Assembly: GCA_001939145.1 (NCBI GenBank)
Contig: LSRX01000426.1
Location: 35,229 to 99,228, forward strand
Source: Symbiodinium microadriaticum
Taxonomy: Eukaryota > Sar > Dinophyceae > Suessiales > Symbiodiniaceae
DNA: 64,000 nt
Reading direction: 5' to 3'
Numbering within the stretch: the first letter of the stretch is position 1; every line of letters begins with the position of its first letter. Under the pieces are notes generated by a model. That model did no database searches. It was given only the letters and a program-made list of their open reading frames with translations, and was not told where the DNA came from. Position numbers and translations under genes: made by a program. This document shows positions 22,440 through 34,350 of the stretch, piece by piece.

Positions 22440-22545
22440 ATCCTTATCGATAACCCTAAACCCTAAACCCAAACCCCAAACCTTGAACCCTAAACCCTCA
22501 ACCCCTAAACCCCTAAGGCCCTAAACCCCTAAATTCCTAACTTCC
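22440..22545 (-). repeat. Telomere-like tract, C strand
   Basis: CCCTAAACCC and CCCCTAAACCCC variants. Confidence 0.8.
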
Positions 22546-22619
22546 TTGTGACAACATCGAAGCCCCCCCGTTTGAGTGCCTTGGTCGTATCCTGTCCGAA
22601 GACCTGGGTCTGGTAGGGG

Positions 22620-22810
22620 GGGTTTAGGGTTTAGGGGTTCAGGGGTTTAGGGGTTCCTTAAAGGGATCTATGGAGGGTTCTATAAGGTGTCTATAAGGGT
22701 TTTGGGGGATTATAGGATCTTAGGGGTTTAGGGTTTTGGGGGTTTCGGGGTTTAGGGTTTAGGGCTTTAGGGTTTAGGGTTTAGGGGTTTAGGGGTTTAG
22801 GGTGCTTTTA
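22620..22810 (+). repeat. Telomere-like tract, G strand
   Basis: GGTTTAGGG and GGGGTTTAGGGG units with a central TATAAGG-rich interruption. Confidence 0.8.
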
Positions 22811-22837
22811 CGTTTCATAAGACAGGTACCTACTACC

Positions 22838-23060
22838 CCAAATAATAACAACACTAATATAATCATAGCAATAACAAAATAATAGCAATACTATCTAAGT
22901 GTGATGTGTCTAATCATGGTGATGACAGTGGTCGCCATACTGACGATACTACGAGCGTTACTCATACGTGTGGTGCGAGCAATAAAAAAAGTAATACCAG
23001 TAATACTAATATTATTAATAATATTGATAATGCGAATGTTACGAACAACACCAATCGCGC
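22838..23060. repeat. Degenerate AAT-rich simple sequence
   Basis: AATAATAACAACACTAATA, TAATACTAATATTATTAAT and related words, an eroded trinucleotide tract. Confidence 0.55.
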
Positions 23061-23375
23061 GAATCCAAAGGGCCTTACTTAAGGTACCAAATGCACCACG
23101 GGATTGGGGCTTGCGACTTGTATCTGGGGTGAGCGGGGCTATATATCATTGAATACAGGTGACGACAGCAGCCACCCTACTTACAACCCCACTAAACACT
23201 ACCCATGAACGTGCAAGCAGGGTATGGGGTGCAAGTATGGGGGGTTAGGATGTCGGAGCTGCCGAGGTTCAGGGGTTCCTGGCCTGAAGATAAAACCACC
23301 GTGACTCGGGGACAGAGGTGTTTGATGTAAGCAGTCTTAAGGAAGCATATTCCCGGGAGAAGAAAGGAAGGCAAG

Positions 23376-23425
23376 TTCTACATGTCCTGTAGCTTTTGTC
23401 TACATGTCCTGTAGCTTTTGCTTTT
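23376..23425. repeat. Short direct duplication
   Basis: CTACATGTCCTGTAGCTTTT occurs twice in succession. Confidence 0.8.
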
Positions 23426-24290
23426 CTCCTACACCCTATAAACCAACACCCAATGAAATCCTGAATCCGCCTCAATCAACTATGCCAAGCCCGAGTAAAA
23501 TTCACGAAGCCCTCATGAAATTTGTGCGACACACGAGTATTGAGGTTCCTTTTCTTATCGCACCGTAAATCCTCGAAGTCTTTTGATGACTTGAATTAGG
23601 GTTCCCTTAAGAGGTCCATCAGGCTTCCACTAAACGTGCGTTTAGGGTCTTGAATTCAGGGTTAACGGTGGGGCCTGCAATAAGTCTTACAGTAGGGCTT
23701 TGGGGTTTGGAGGCATAGACAGTACAACAGATCTAGAACTAACAGATTATCCATATGACAGAAGGACTACAAGGAATACTGGCCCGGCAAGTTGTTGCCT
23801 GCATAGCGGACGCCGCGATGTGAAAGGCATTAATCTCAACTCCGACCAAAACTGCAAGGCCGAAGGCCGCCACGACGGCGACAACTGAAACAGCAAATGT
23901 CCACCACCACATCAACAAGCAGCAACTGCAACAGCAGCAGCAGCTGTCCTAAGCGCTCGAGCCCCTCTCCTTTGCACCCGCAACCCGCGCTTCTTCTTCC
24001 GAGAAAGCACCAGTGCCAAGCCACATTGTTCAGCTGCTGCGTACATCGGATGAAGGTCGTTCGCTTGGGCAGCTCTCGCAGAGTAGAGGCGCCAACGTAC
24101 CTCTGTCTGGCTTTCTGCTTAATACACCCCGGACTACCGGTAACCTACCTTGAAGTAGGTGTTTCCTAGAAGCCCTTGGGGCTCTCCTTTAACTAATGAT
24201 TCCGCAATGTGTGAGGGTCGACATAACGACATACTATATACTCCGGCCTTGAAGACATTCCCAGATACCTACCCTAGGCTCAAGGTATGT
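23426..24290. other. No gene recognised
   Basis: Contains a short CAG-rich patch (23905-23945). The overlapping frames at 23836-24169 owe their bias to that patch. Confidence 0.35.
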
Positions 24291-24487
24291 ATCATAATAT
24301 ACATATGTATGTATATGTATATATACATATATATACATATATACATATATATGTATGCATATGTACATGTATATGTATGTGTATGTATGTATATATATAT
24401 ATATATATGNATACATATATACATATATATGTATGCATATGTACATGTATATGTATGTGTATGTATGTATATATATATATATATATG
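24291..24487. repeat. ATAC/TATG microsatellite, duplicated across a single N
   Basis: The 77 bases 24333-24409 recur exactly as 24411-24487 on the other side of the N at 24410. Probably an assembly joint inside a microsatellite. Confidence 0.9.
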
Positions 24488-24500
24488 TACTTTCGGGCGT

Positions 24501-24606
24501 TACTGTTGATGGTATAAATCCTGCATTACCTTAAGGACCCTAAACTATGGGAATTATGGTATACTCCTTATCATGGGTGATGCGAGAGTTATATCAATCA
24601 ACCGTA
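24501..24606 (-). mobile_element. Hairpin family 7 element
   Basis: TACTGTTGATGGTATAAATC left end and TATATCAATCAACCGTA right end are inverted, TA to TA. The core holds TTAAGGACCCTAAACTATGG. Copies in the other orientation are at 39711 and 62497. Confidence 0.75.
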
Positions 24607-25310
24607 GGAGCTCTGGTAAGGTACCGCCGTAGGTCGCCGATTATTGGATTCGCATGAAGGGGTCAGGGCGAAGCTTGGGGGGCTGTGAGTTTTGGAGCAC
24701 CCCAACCATAGGGTTTCCCCAAATATTAGGGTGTAGGGTTTAGGGTTTAGGGCTATCCTCTGAAGGGCTTTCGGTGCCTAAACCCTTACTGATCTGGGCC
24801 CTTGTAGGGAGAATCGCCGAATCAGGTTAGACGATAGGAAGCAGGAGAACCCCAAGCAGAGGTCGCAGAAAGCCGGTTTTGACTTTCGAAGGGCTTCATC
24901 ACGGTGGGGGTTGATAAGCTCTAATGCATCCTATGTAGTAGATACTCACACCCGACAGGGGTTCCTCTGTAGATACCAAAACAGCACTCTAAGGTCCAAG
25001 CATCTATGCTGTATATCTGCATATATATATATACACCTACAGGGACCCGTACTTTAGGGTGTGGCAACATCCGTACCGGCATAATGGGTTGCCAATGGTG
25101 ACCCGCTGGACCTCCGGGGTTCAGGGTCAAGAAGTTTAGTAGGGTTCGGATGACGTGTAGGGCTCAGAGTTTAGGGTTCATGGTTTAGGGTTCAGCGGTG
25201 CTGTCTGATGTTGTCAAACCCTTCGGGGCTTCATTGGCTCTGAAACACCATCCTGACCAGAAAAAGACTGGGCCAACAAGATGACAAGGCCGCAGTTCAG
25301 AAAACAAGCC
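24607..25310. other. No gene recognised
   Basis: Unique-looking DNA with telomere-like clusters at 24725-24755 and 25160-25195. Confidence 0.35.
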
Positions 25311-25380
25311 ATGGGCAGGGTTCAGGGTTTAGGGTATGGGTATTAGGGTTTAGGGTATTGGGGTTTAGGGTTTAGGGCAA
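25311..25380 (+). repeat. Telomere-like tract, G strand
   Basis: GGGTTTAGGGTATGGG and GGGTTTAGGGTATTGG variants. Confidence 0.75.
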
Positions 25381-26153
25381 CGCAAAAATTGAGAAACAGG
25401 TGTACTACAAGCTGCAATGGTAGCGCGAGCAATGCTAGCCACAATGATCATCAGCATGAGACGGGCTCCACGCCGGTTACATGCTGCACCCCAAACCCTA
25501 AACCCTAAACCCCAAAGCCCGAAAGCCTTAACGGGTGGGGCACGTGCACGCAGACCTCACCCCACCCTGCAGATCGCGGATAGTCTCGTCAATCGGGCCT
25601 CGGTAAGGCACCTGGTAGCTGCCCTACTTGGTATTAGGGTTTAGGGTTTAGGGTATTGAGTTCCTTCAGGGGGTGCTATGAGGGTGCGGTTGGGGTTTGC
25701 TTCGTCGGCAGTAAGTACCACAAGGCAGGGTTGTCCTAAAGATAGCCCAACCTAGAACCTACTTTCTGACTCATCTGATATTTCGAGTGAGGCTCAGCCC
25801 GACAAGTAAAGAACTGAATCGTTTTCTCTCGCAGGAACCGAACCATAAATCCTGAACTATACATCCTTAGGGCGGGCGAAGGGTACCATGGGATCGCGAA
25901 GGGCTTTGATGAACAGTAGCCCTCTGTGGAGGTCACTGGGTGCAGCGTCAAGAGGATCAGAGAACATAACCGCGGCTTAGGGTTTAGGGTTTACTTGGCG
26001 GTGTCTCCTAGCTAACCTACCGAATTTGTTTGAACGGCTTCCCACTGATTTGCCTACTTGGAAGCTCCTGACTGTTTGCCCTGATGTCTTTGATTGCGGA
26101 CCCTGTATGGGATGGCCATGTTCGTGGAATCACGGCTGTAGACCCGTCCCCTA
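25381..26153. other. No gene recognised
   Basis: Short telomere-like words at 25490-25510, 25632-25660 and 25975-25995; no credible coding region. Confidence 0.35.
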
Positions 26154-26216
26154 TAAACCGCAATACATCCCTGTAAATCCCTAGAAACCACCATACATCC
26201 CTGTAAATCCCTTTGA
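26154..26216. repeat. Direct duplication of about 33 bp
   Basis: CATACATCCCTGTAAATCCC and its flanks occur twice in succession with small changes. Confidence 0.7.
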
Positions 26217-26559
26217 TGCCTATAAAGATCCTGCTTCCTTCATTGGACCTCGAAGCCACTTGTGTCAAGTACTCTTCTGCCTCGTGGAGGTACAGTTTGG
26301 AAGGGCTTGGGGCCCAGAACCACCCCCGTGAATTTAGGGTTTAGGGTTTAGGATTACAGCCGGCCCAGATGTCTTGAGGTGAACATCTGCAGAGGGAAAC
26401 CTAAAGTTTAATCAGGGACGTTGCAAAAGAAAACCCCCCTGGAAAACCTTTGCACTTCACCCTAATCCTTGCAATGTTCCCAAACAATACGGACACCCAA
26501 GACTCCTACCTCGCAAAATACTACTACAAACCCCAAACCCCCAATCATGAAAATGACCT

Positions 26560-26660
26560 CCACTCAAACACCACAACCACCAAAACCCCAAACCCTAAAA
26601 CCCAAACCCTAAACCCCTAAACCCTGAACCCTATAAACCCTGACACCCCAAAGCCCCAAC
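26560..26660 (-). repeat. Telomere-like tract, C strand
   Basis: CCCTAAAACCCAAACCC and CCCTGAACCC variants. Confidence 0.75.
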
Positions 26661-28290
26661 TCTGAAACGGCTGGCCTTCACGGTCTTGCCTTCAGAGGAG
26701 CGATACTCGGCAACGCCGCCGGAATGTTTCTGAGCACAGATGTAGGTTTCGGTGTTTTTTGACCGGTTTAGGGTTTAGGGAGGTTCCGGTGTTTCTTGAC
26801 GGGTTTGAATAGGGGCTCGAAGATTTATGCAGGTTTAGGGACTTGGGGGGGGGATTTGAAAGTTTTGAATAAAGGTAGGAAGGAACATGAAGGTTTAGGG
26901 CCTCTAGGGCCTTTGAGGAGTCTTCGTGGGGATTCGATTATTTTAGCGCCTATAAGTACTTTCTTCAAGGCTGTATCAGAGCTGTAGTGTCAAGCAGTGT
27001 TGTACTTGGGTGTGAATAAGGCTTTCTATGGTTTTCAGAAGGGGTTTATGTACACGTGGTCTGTGATTTGGGGTGTAGCTGTCGAAGGATTTGGGACGCT
27101 TAGAGTTCAGGCTCCCCCGCAGCCCCGCATGTGATCTCTTTCATTTCTGTTGGCACAGTCTAGTCCAGGATCCTTTTTACGAAAAGTGGTGGTGATCAAG
27201 GGACTGCATTGCAGAGTAGACACCGTGCTATACAAACCCCTAAACAAACGCACCTTTTTGTTTTGATTGAATGAATAGACAGGCTGATACGACCCCTTGT
27301 CTAGTTCATGGCTGTGATATCACTACAAATCTAAAAATCTATTCCGTATACAGTATTGAGTTGAAGTCTCCAAAAAAAATGTATAATGCTACCCAACTAT
27401 GACAAAGCTCTGTAGGAACGCTTTTGGGACGCTTTTCGATGTTTTTGGGCATAAGTTTCGATTGATGTCTGGGAAGTTTCTCATCGGTGAACGCTTTTCG
27501 GGGTGGAGGGGGTTGGNCTCACTTTTATAGATTCCAAAATCAACTCCGGACATTGTTTTGAGCTTAAGCTTCTTACTATGATAAAAACCAGCCATTGCAA
27601 GTTTTTCAGTGCAACTACAAATTGAATTCGTACTGGGATCTTCTCCTCACTTCATGTCAAAAAGCATGGGGATGATGGCGCTCTAACCTTCTGGCTTAAG
27701 CGTTCGGGTGCTTGGTGTTTTTTTGAAGGCCCTTTTGAGCGAGTGAATGAGTAGATGGCCTGGGGTGCGCTCCGGCCGAACGGAAACGTTCCCTCCCGCC
27801 ATCTCTTCCCCCCTCCGTTTTCGTCATCGGGGAGATCCGGCAAGAGCTTGACGCTCCGAGCCCCTCAATCCGAGCAGGGAAAAGTGCCACCCAACCCTCC
27901 ATTGGCCGGCCCCCCCAAGCTGCGAGGCTTGCGTTGGATTTGGGCACTTGGCAAGACAGCCCACTGAGCAGGACAGAAGCTCTTCCTCTGTGATCCCTCA
28001 CAGGGGTACAAAGCTGGGGGCACTGGCTCGGAGAAAGGGCTTGGGGTGCGGGGTGGCCGAACCAAACACGCACACACGCACCGGCAGCAGGACTAAAGGG
28101 AAAAACACGCTCAGCTGATCTTCTGTTGGCTGCGCAAGCTCAATCAGTATTCCCTTGGCGTGTGGGGCAGTGCCTGTAACTGAAGGCACCACCTTCGACC
28201 AGAAGGGGTTGAAGGCCCTGTTCCTCGCATCCGCTAAGAGGCGCAGTTGGGCGGGCTTTGGCCTGCCTAACCTGGCGTTACCCAGCTATC
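26661..28290. other. Unique-looking DNA, no gene recognised
   Basis: Single N at 27517. Minus-strand frames at 27696-28073 and 27998-28192 adjoin the decayed ORF at 28291-29336 and might be its eroded downstream part, but I see no motif. Confidence 0.3.
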
Positions 28291-29336
28291 TCACTTTTTA
28301 ACCTCACTGTCTTCAATCACCTCCCTCTGTGCTCCGACTGGTTCAACCTGGATCATCACGTCATCATCGCCCGTGTCTCCTGCAGCCCCTTGTTTTGGAT
28401 CCAGTTCTGTAGCGCCCCCCCTCTGGTGCCAAATTCGTCGTCGATCCCTCGTGTTCTGTGCAAAGTTCTCCGGCTCATTGGACAGCATCGAATCGGTGTT
28501 CCGAGCGTTCTCATCCCTAGTTGTACTTTCTGCAAGATCCAAGTCAGTGTCTGGTACAGGTCGCCGTTTGTTGTCCTGAGAGGTTTCAGCTTCCGAGATT
28601 TCTTCTGGGACTGTGTCAACACCATGCTTGTGGACTTGGAAGAGAAAGAACATGTCTTCGCGGAAAACGTTGGCAATGGCTCGGTCCGAGACCAAACCCT
28701 GATGCCATTGACGATACCATTGCTGGAAGTTCCTGTTGGTGCTTCGGACTCGTAGGTGTAGTACTCAGCGTCGAAGCGCTCTCCTCCTTTAGGTAAAGAA
28801 CCATTTGGGCATCTTCGAGTTTTCTGGGAAGAATGACCCTGCTCTCATCAAACAGGACACTTTGACCCTCTGCACGCCCCGGAACGTTGACCTATATCAC
28901 CATGCGTCTCCGCTTCGGCATTGGGTTTGGCGTGTGTAAGCCAATCCATTGTTCCCAATCCCGCAATGTCGAGGACCGCTGAGCTGCAAAGAGTTCCATG
29001 TCTTATTGGCTTTGGGCTCGCTCTTCTTCGTCTCGCTGCTTCAGCTCCTGTTCCCATCGGTCCTTCCACCTTTGATCTTCCCTGGCCTGGTCCTGCAGAA
29101 GCTCTTCTCGGAGGGAGACGCGTTCTTGCTCCTAGTGTTCGATCGATCTGCTCCCATCACTTCCTTTCAGTTATGGACTTGAAGACGATCTCGGCCGCCA
29201 AGTTCCGGCTGAATCGCCACGTTCCCTGGTCCACGCTCCTCAGATGCCACATCCTGGCAGCACTTGAAGAAGTTAAAGATGTTGATGTTTCCTCAGCTGA
29301 GCATCGACGCGGCTGGAAAATGTGTTGACCTCATGG
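28291..29336 (-). pseudogene. Decayed multicopy dinoflagellate ORF, probably mobile-element polyprotein N-terminal part
   Basis: The minus strand carries one protein-like message spread over several frames. From 29131 an E/Q/R-rich coiled-coil-like stretch (EQERVSLREELLQDQARED) is followed by a stop at 29003-29005. Next come GLHTPNPMPKRRRMVI, another stop at 28892-28894, and VNVPGRAEGQSVLFDE to about 28780. The frame then changes near 28780 and again near 28745, and continues with NRNFQQWYRQWHQGL to a stop at 28291. The order coiled coil, HTPNP/RRR block, G-S-V-FDE block and FQQW block resembles, from memory, a family very common in Symbiodiniaceae genomes and sometimes annotated as a retrotransposon polyprotein. 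Two stops and two frameshifts make it a pseudogene. Reverse transcriptase or integrase motifs are not visible, so the element class is an inference. Confidence 0.55.
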
Positions 29337-29340
29337 TAAA

Positions 29341-29830
29341 ACAATAAAAATTATGCAGTCATTATCATCATCATTTTCTAATGATACTAACAATGATGAC
29401 AATAATAATAATAATCGTGGCTGATCTTGTTAGTGCTATTAATATTGTTATTGCTAGTATTAGCATTATGATTTTTCGTCGTCCTTATTATCACGGTAGC
29501 AACAACAAAAACAACAGCATACTCATCACCATGATTACCTTCATCATCGTCATCATCATCATCATCGTCATCATCATCATCATCACCACCATCATCACCA
29601 TCATCATCATCAGCATCATGAGAACAATAATAATAATAATACGAATGATAATGATAATGATAATGATAATGATAATGATAATGATAATGATAGTGATAAT
29701 GATAATACTAATAATAAAGATAAAGATAATGATAATGACAACGATTATGATAATGACAATGATAATGACCATTATATCAATAATGATAATGGTAATGATA
29801 CTAAGAATCATATATCTATCCATATATATA
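29341..29830. repeat. ATC/GATAAT microsatellite complex
   Basis: TCATCATCATCGTC runs to about 29620, then GATAATGATAAT runs to about 29800, then TATATATACAC. It yields Ile/Met-rich frames on both strands that are artefacts. Confidence 0.95.
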
Positions 29831-29919
29831 TACACATACAATAAAGGTAAGAATACTGAAAAAAAACATATGTACAAAACATATAATAATTAAAGCATGT
29901 AAACGTAGAAACCGCAATG

Positions 29920-30165
29920 ATAATGATTGGTGTTGGTGTCAGTGTTGGTGTTGTTGTTCGTGTTGGTGTTGGTGTTGGTGTTGGTGTTGGCGTTGGCGTT
30001 GGCGTTGGCGTTGGCGTTGGTGTTGCTGCTTTTGGTGTTGGTGTTGTTGTTGTTGTTGTTGTTGGTTGTTGTTGGTTGTTGGTTGTTGGTTGTTGGTTGT
30101 TGGTTGTGGGTTGTTGTATGTTGTTTGTTGTTTGTTGTTGCTGTTGCTGTTCTGTTGTGTGCTGC
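29920..30165. repeat. GTTGGT microsatellite complex
   Basis: GTTGGTGTTGGTG, GGCGTTGGCG and GGTTGTTGG blocks in succession. Frames across it are Val/Gly-, Thr/Pro- or Gln-rich artefacts. Confidence 0.95.
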
Positions 30166-30804
30166 TGTGTTTGTCGGGTGCTTGTCTTAGGCTTAAGGGT
30201 GATTTTTGTTAGGCCACTTTGGTACAATGATCGGCAGAATCTTGGTATACACGCCCCCAAACCTAAACCTTTTCAACCCTCCAGAACCCCTTCACAACTA
30301 AACCCTGCAAGCGGCCAGGCCTTCATCGCAGTGTCGCTGGACATGCCATAGAAGACCTGCCCCCCACTGGGAAGTTACTTTACTTGGAGCTTCATGGGTA
30401 TCCGTAGTTTAGGGGAGCTTGGGGCTTTAAGCTTAGGGCTTCAGGGTTTTGGCGTTTTCGGGGCTTGAGGTTTAAGGGTTTAGGGTTATGCCTGGTTTTT
30501 CAGCCGGATAAGCTGTAGTTATAGCCTCTATTGGGGGACTTGCAAACCTACCTTGAACTACCCATGAGCCTCCAAGCATCGACTGGATAGCACAGCAGTG
30601 TTTCTCTAGCGGCCGATGGTACCTGAACCATACACCTTGCGATGCTCCAGGGTTCGGCGGGTTTCAGGTTTCGCGTAGCTACCACCGCGTATTGACAATA
30701 TTTTTGGGCTTAGCGCATTTACGGTTTACGGCTTGAAACCGGAGTTTGAGGCCACACCGTCGCTTTCGCTACTGAGCTCGTCCGGGGGGCCGACCTGGCT
30801 GACA
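30166..30804. other. No gene recognised
   Basis: Unique-looking DNA with a short telomere-like cluster at 30465-30490. Confidence 0.35.
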
Positions 30805-31450
30805 ATTCCGCTAAACCCTAAACCCCAAATCCCCTAAACTTTGGCCTTAAACCCCAAACCCCTAAACGCTAAACCCCTAAACCCTGAACCCCGAAACCCC
30901 TAAAACCCCAAACCCTGAACCCCTAGACCCCTAAACCCTAAACCCCAAATCCCCTGAACTTTTGCCCTAAACCCTAAACCCCTATACACCCCTAAACCCC
31001 AAATCCCCTAAAGCCCTAAAGCCCTAAAGCCCTAAATCCCTAGAACCCTAAACCCCGAAACCCTTAAACCCAAAACCCCAAATCCCCTAAACTTTGGCCC
31101 TAAACCCAAAACCCCAAAACTCCTAAACCCCTAAACCCAAATCCCCTAAACCCTAAACCTCTAAACCCCTAAACCCCTAAAGCCCTAAACCCTAAACCCC
31201 TGCACCCCAAGTCCCCTAAACCCCTAAAACCCTAAACCGTGCACGCACGGTCCGGTTGATCAACATCAACCTTGACCGTGAAAACAAACCGTAATGCAAC
31301 CGTAATGCTGAGCGTGCACTAAACCCCTAAACCCTGAACCCCTGAACCCTAAAAGCCTAAACCCCTAAACAACAAATCCCCTAAACTTTGGCCCTAAACC
31401 CAAAACCCAAAACCCTAAACGCTGAACCCCCTAAACCCTAGGAACCCTAT
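30805..31450 (-). repeat. Long telomere-like block, C strand, with repeated spacers
   Basis: About 650 bases of CCCTAAA, CCCCTAAA and CCCAAAA words. A spacer AAATCCCCTAAACTTTGGCC recurs at about 30825, 30945, 31080 and 31375, so the block has a loose higher-order structure. A non-telomeric island lies at 31235-31320. Confidence 0.9.
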
Positions 31451-31559
31451 AAGTCCTAGTCGTCTGAGCCATCAAGCAGTTCGATGTGAAGCGAGGCTCC
31501 AGGGGCCTGGACCCTAAACGTGCCATGACCCAAGACTACGTGTTCCGAAGCATTAAAGC

Positions 31560-31718
31560 ATCAGGGTTTCGGGTTTTAGGGTTTTAGGGTTTAGGGTTTG
31601 AGGGTTTTGGGGTTTAGGGTTCTAGGGTTCGGTGTTCCGAAGCATTAAAGTATTCGAGTTTAGGGATTTACGGCTTTAGGGTTTTAGGGTTTAGGGTTTA
31701 GGGTGTAGGGCTCGGAAG
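31560..31718 (+). repeat. Telomere-like tract, G strand, with duplicated GAAGCATTAAAG spacer
   Basis: TTTTAGGGTTTAGGG units. The spacer GTTCCGAAGCATTAAAG occurs at about 31540 and 31633 and a shorter form (GGAAGCATTAAAG) at about 31713. Confidence 0.8.
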
Positions 31719-31734
31719 CATTAAAGTTCGGATG

Positions 31735-32390
31735 TCCAAGAACATGCTCTCGATCAAGAGGCTCAATGTCGTCTCTTCATTCAGGGTTGGTGTCTCTGCG
31801 AAGCTCATCCGGCTCTTGGCCGAGTCGGCAGCCTGCTGGTTCGGAGCTCTCTTCAAAGTGGTTGGGCCAATAATGGCGTCTGCATGCTGCATCAGGCCTT
31901 CCTTGATTTCGGGTTTCAGAGCCAATCGAGCGATCGCTGGAGAGGGTTTCTGGCGATCTCCATGCATCACCAGAAGAGAAATTTCGGGCATGGCGCTCGT
32001 GCTAGACAGCGCTGTGAACCCTGGTGGAGGTTCTTTGAACAAAGTCTTCAAAATTGTTGATGCTCCTTCCACCATGTTCTTGAGTCCCTGTCCCTGCTTT
32101 GCGAATTTCTGGTGGGCAGATGCTTGCTCTGTCGAGCGAGTGCCAGCCACCGCCACCGAGAGCCCGACATAGAGAACCATGCGGGCTCTCGTTCGGGTTG
32201 TCACTTTCGATAGTGGAGACTATCCAATCCCTCAGTGCTTGTGGATTTCCTACGGAACATGGGGAAGACGAGGTTGAAAGATCTCGGAGAAACACGAGTT
32301 GCAGTGTGCCAGTGCCTTGCGATTCGAACATGTGGAGATCTGCCATTAGGGGCTGCACTCCTCGCGAAGCTGTTCCAAAGCTGTTCGTCC
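31735..32390 (-). pseudogene. Unidentified coding-like segment, frame-split
   Basis: On the minus strand a frame running from about 32358 down to about 32200 has protein-like sequence (GNPQALRDWIVSTIESDNPN). It appears to hand over to the frame 32204-31735, which reads SAHQKFAKQGQGLKNMVEGA and later AETPTLNEETTLSLLIESMF before running into telomere-like repeat. The composition is unlike the surrounding repeats and unlike random frames. No family is recognised. Either an intron, a frameshift or decay separates the two parts. Confidence 0.35.
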
Positions 32391-32439
32391 GAAGACCCTA
32401 AAGTAAGAATGCCTTGTGTGTGAGGATGTTAGGGACTGC

Positions 32440-32525
32440 GGCGAAACTTGATCATGTCATCGCCATCTTGCATCCTCTTCGTCATCATCATCAGCATCGT
32501 CATCATCATCAGCAGCAGCATTCGC
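32440..32525. repeat. ATC/CAG-rich simple sequence
   Basis: TCATCATCATCAGCATCG and CATCATCAGCAGCAGCA words. Confidence 0.75.
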
Positions 32526-32817
32526 CCAGGTCATGACTACTACTCACCACGGCTGCTGCTTGAAATGCAGGTGCCCATTTCCAGCATGAAGGCTGCGAGG
32601 GCCTCAACTTCTGTTCTGCAGCCGACAATTCGGGGGTTAAGACCGAAACCCTACAAAGCTAAACCATATACCAAAATATGAGTAGTGCAACTGTGGACCC
32701 CTTACGGGAGTCCGTAAACGAACCTCTCCTAGAACCCCGATGCTGCTCATGAGCTCTTCTTATCACCACAAAGATTTGCCACTCTGAGCCTGCACCCGCC
32801 ATAAGAAGAAACCGAAC

Positions 32818-32915
32818 ATGCTGTTTAGGGTTGAGGGTTTAGGGTTTTAACATGCTGTTTAGGGTTTAGGGCTTAGGGTTTTAGGGTTTTAGGGTTTAGG
32901 GTTTAGGCTTGTTCT
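32818..32915 (+). repeat. Telomere-like tract, G strand, with duplicated spacer
   Basis: AACATGCTGTTTAGGGTT occurs twice (about 32816 and 32849) and is followed by TTTAGGG units. Confidence 0.8.
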
Positions 32916-33533
32916 AAGGGCACATTGAAGGAAACCAGAATAAGGAGCCCTAGGAAGTAGCTCTATTTTGTTGACTGCATGTAAGGCTTCAGACACAGTG
33001 TCGGCAGAAGGCACGGGCTTAGCACTGCGGTGTTTTAGGGGTCTCAGGCCTTGGGGGTTAGGGCTCAAAGCTGCAGGGGTGTAGTGGGCTTCGGGTTTAG
33101 GACTCGGCCGTGGGCGGGTTTAGGGCCCTAAACCCTGCTGGCTCCCTGCCTTGAAGAAATGGCCATTCTCCTCCGAGACCTGCCCAGGGAGTCCGAGACC
33201 CGCTCTTCGGGAGTAGCCCTTAGGCGAGTTGGGGGGGGGGGGGGGGAAGAGGGAAGATAGGGTTTAGTTTAGGGTTTTAAGCGAGTTGGGGGGGGGGGAA
33301 GATAGTAGGATGTCAGGAGGTCTGAGCTCAAGGAACTCGAATAGGCTCAGCTCAGCTGCAACGGTCCAACCCTGATTTCACGTTAGAACCCCCCAGGGAT
33401 GACTTGAAGATGCTATGACTACAGCCCTTGACGGGGAAGTCGCACGCAGCGCCAGGGTTTAGGGTTTATAGGGATATCTATATGACGGGCTGCTATGCAT
33501 TCTACAGACAAACGAAAACCGGTAAGGCCGTCA
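32916..33533. other. No gene recognised
   Basis: Has two poly-G runs (about 33231-33246 and 33289-33298) in a locally repeated context, GCGAGTTGGGGGGG, plus short telomere-like words. Confidence 0.4.
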
Positions 33534-34094
33534 GCAAGCAATGTATATGTATATGTTCATGTATATGTACATGTATGTGTCTACATATATGCATGGCAAA
33601 GATGCAGTGGTATGCAAACAGAGTAAGGAGGTACACACACACATATATATATATATATATACATATGTACACACACATATATATATATATACACATGCTT
33701 AATTACAGATACATATGCTCATATGTATATATATATATACACATACAAACACATATACAAATGCAAATGCAAATACACATACATATACACATACATATAC
33801 ACATACACACATATATACATATATACATATATACATATATACATATATCATATGTACATATATACATATATACATATATACATATATACACATATACATA
33901 TATACATATATACATATAAATACATATAAATATATACATATACACATAAATACATATATAAATATATACATATATAAATATATACATATAAATACATATA
34001 AATATATACATATATACATATATACACATATACATATATACATATATACATATATACACATATACATAGATACATAGATAAATACATACATACA

Positions 34095-34126
<32 letters not shown>

Positions 34127-34190
34127 CATACATACATATACATACATATACATACATATACATACATATACATATACATACATACATACA

Positions 34191-34224
<34 letters not shown>

Positions 34225-34350
34225 CATATACATATATATATATATATTGTAGTTTCATGTTAAACATGAACATGCTACATTGTTATGCATGTATGTGCAT
34301 ATGTATGTGTAGAGGTGTTATATATATATATATATATATATATACGGAGT
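33534..34350. repeat. Long ATAC/TATATG microsatellite
   Basis: About 800 bases of ATATACAT, ACATACAT and AAATACATAT variants. Tyr/Ile/His/Met-rich frames on both strands are artefacts. Confidence 0.95.

Noticed and set aside
29381-30351. Long Ile/Met-, Val/Gly- and Thr/Pro-rich frames
   Set aside because: They are translations of ATC, GATAAT and GTTGGT microsatellites.
33428-34273. Frames of 120-176 codons rich in Tyr, Ile, His and Met
   Set aside because: Translations of the ATAC/TATATG microsatellite on both strands.
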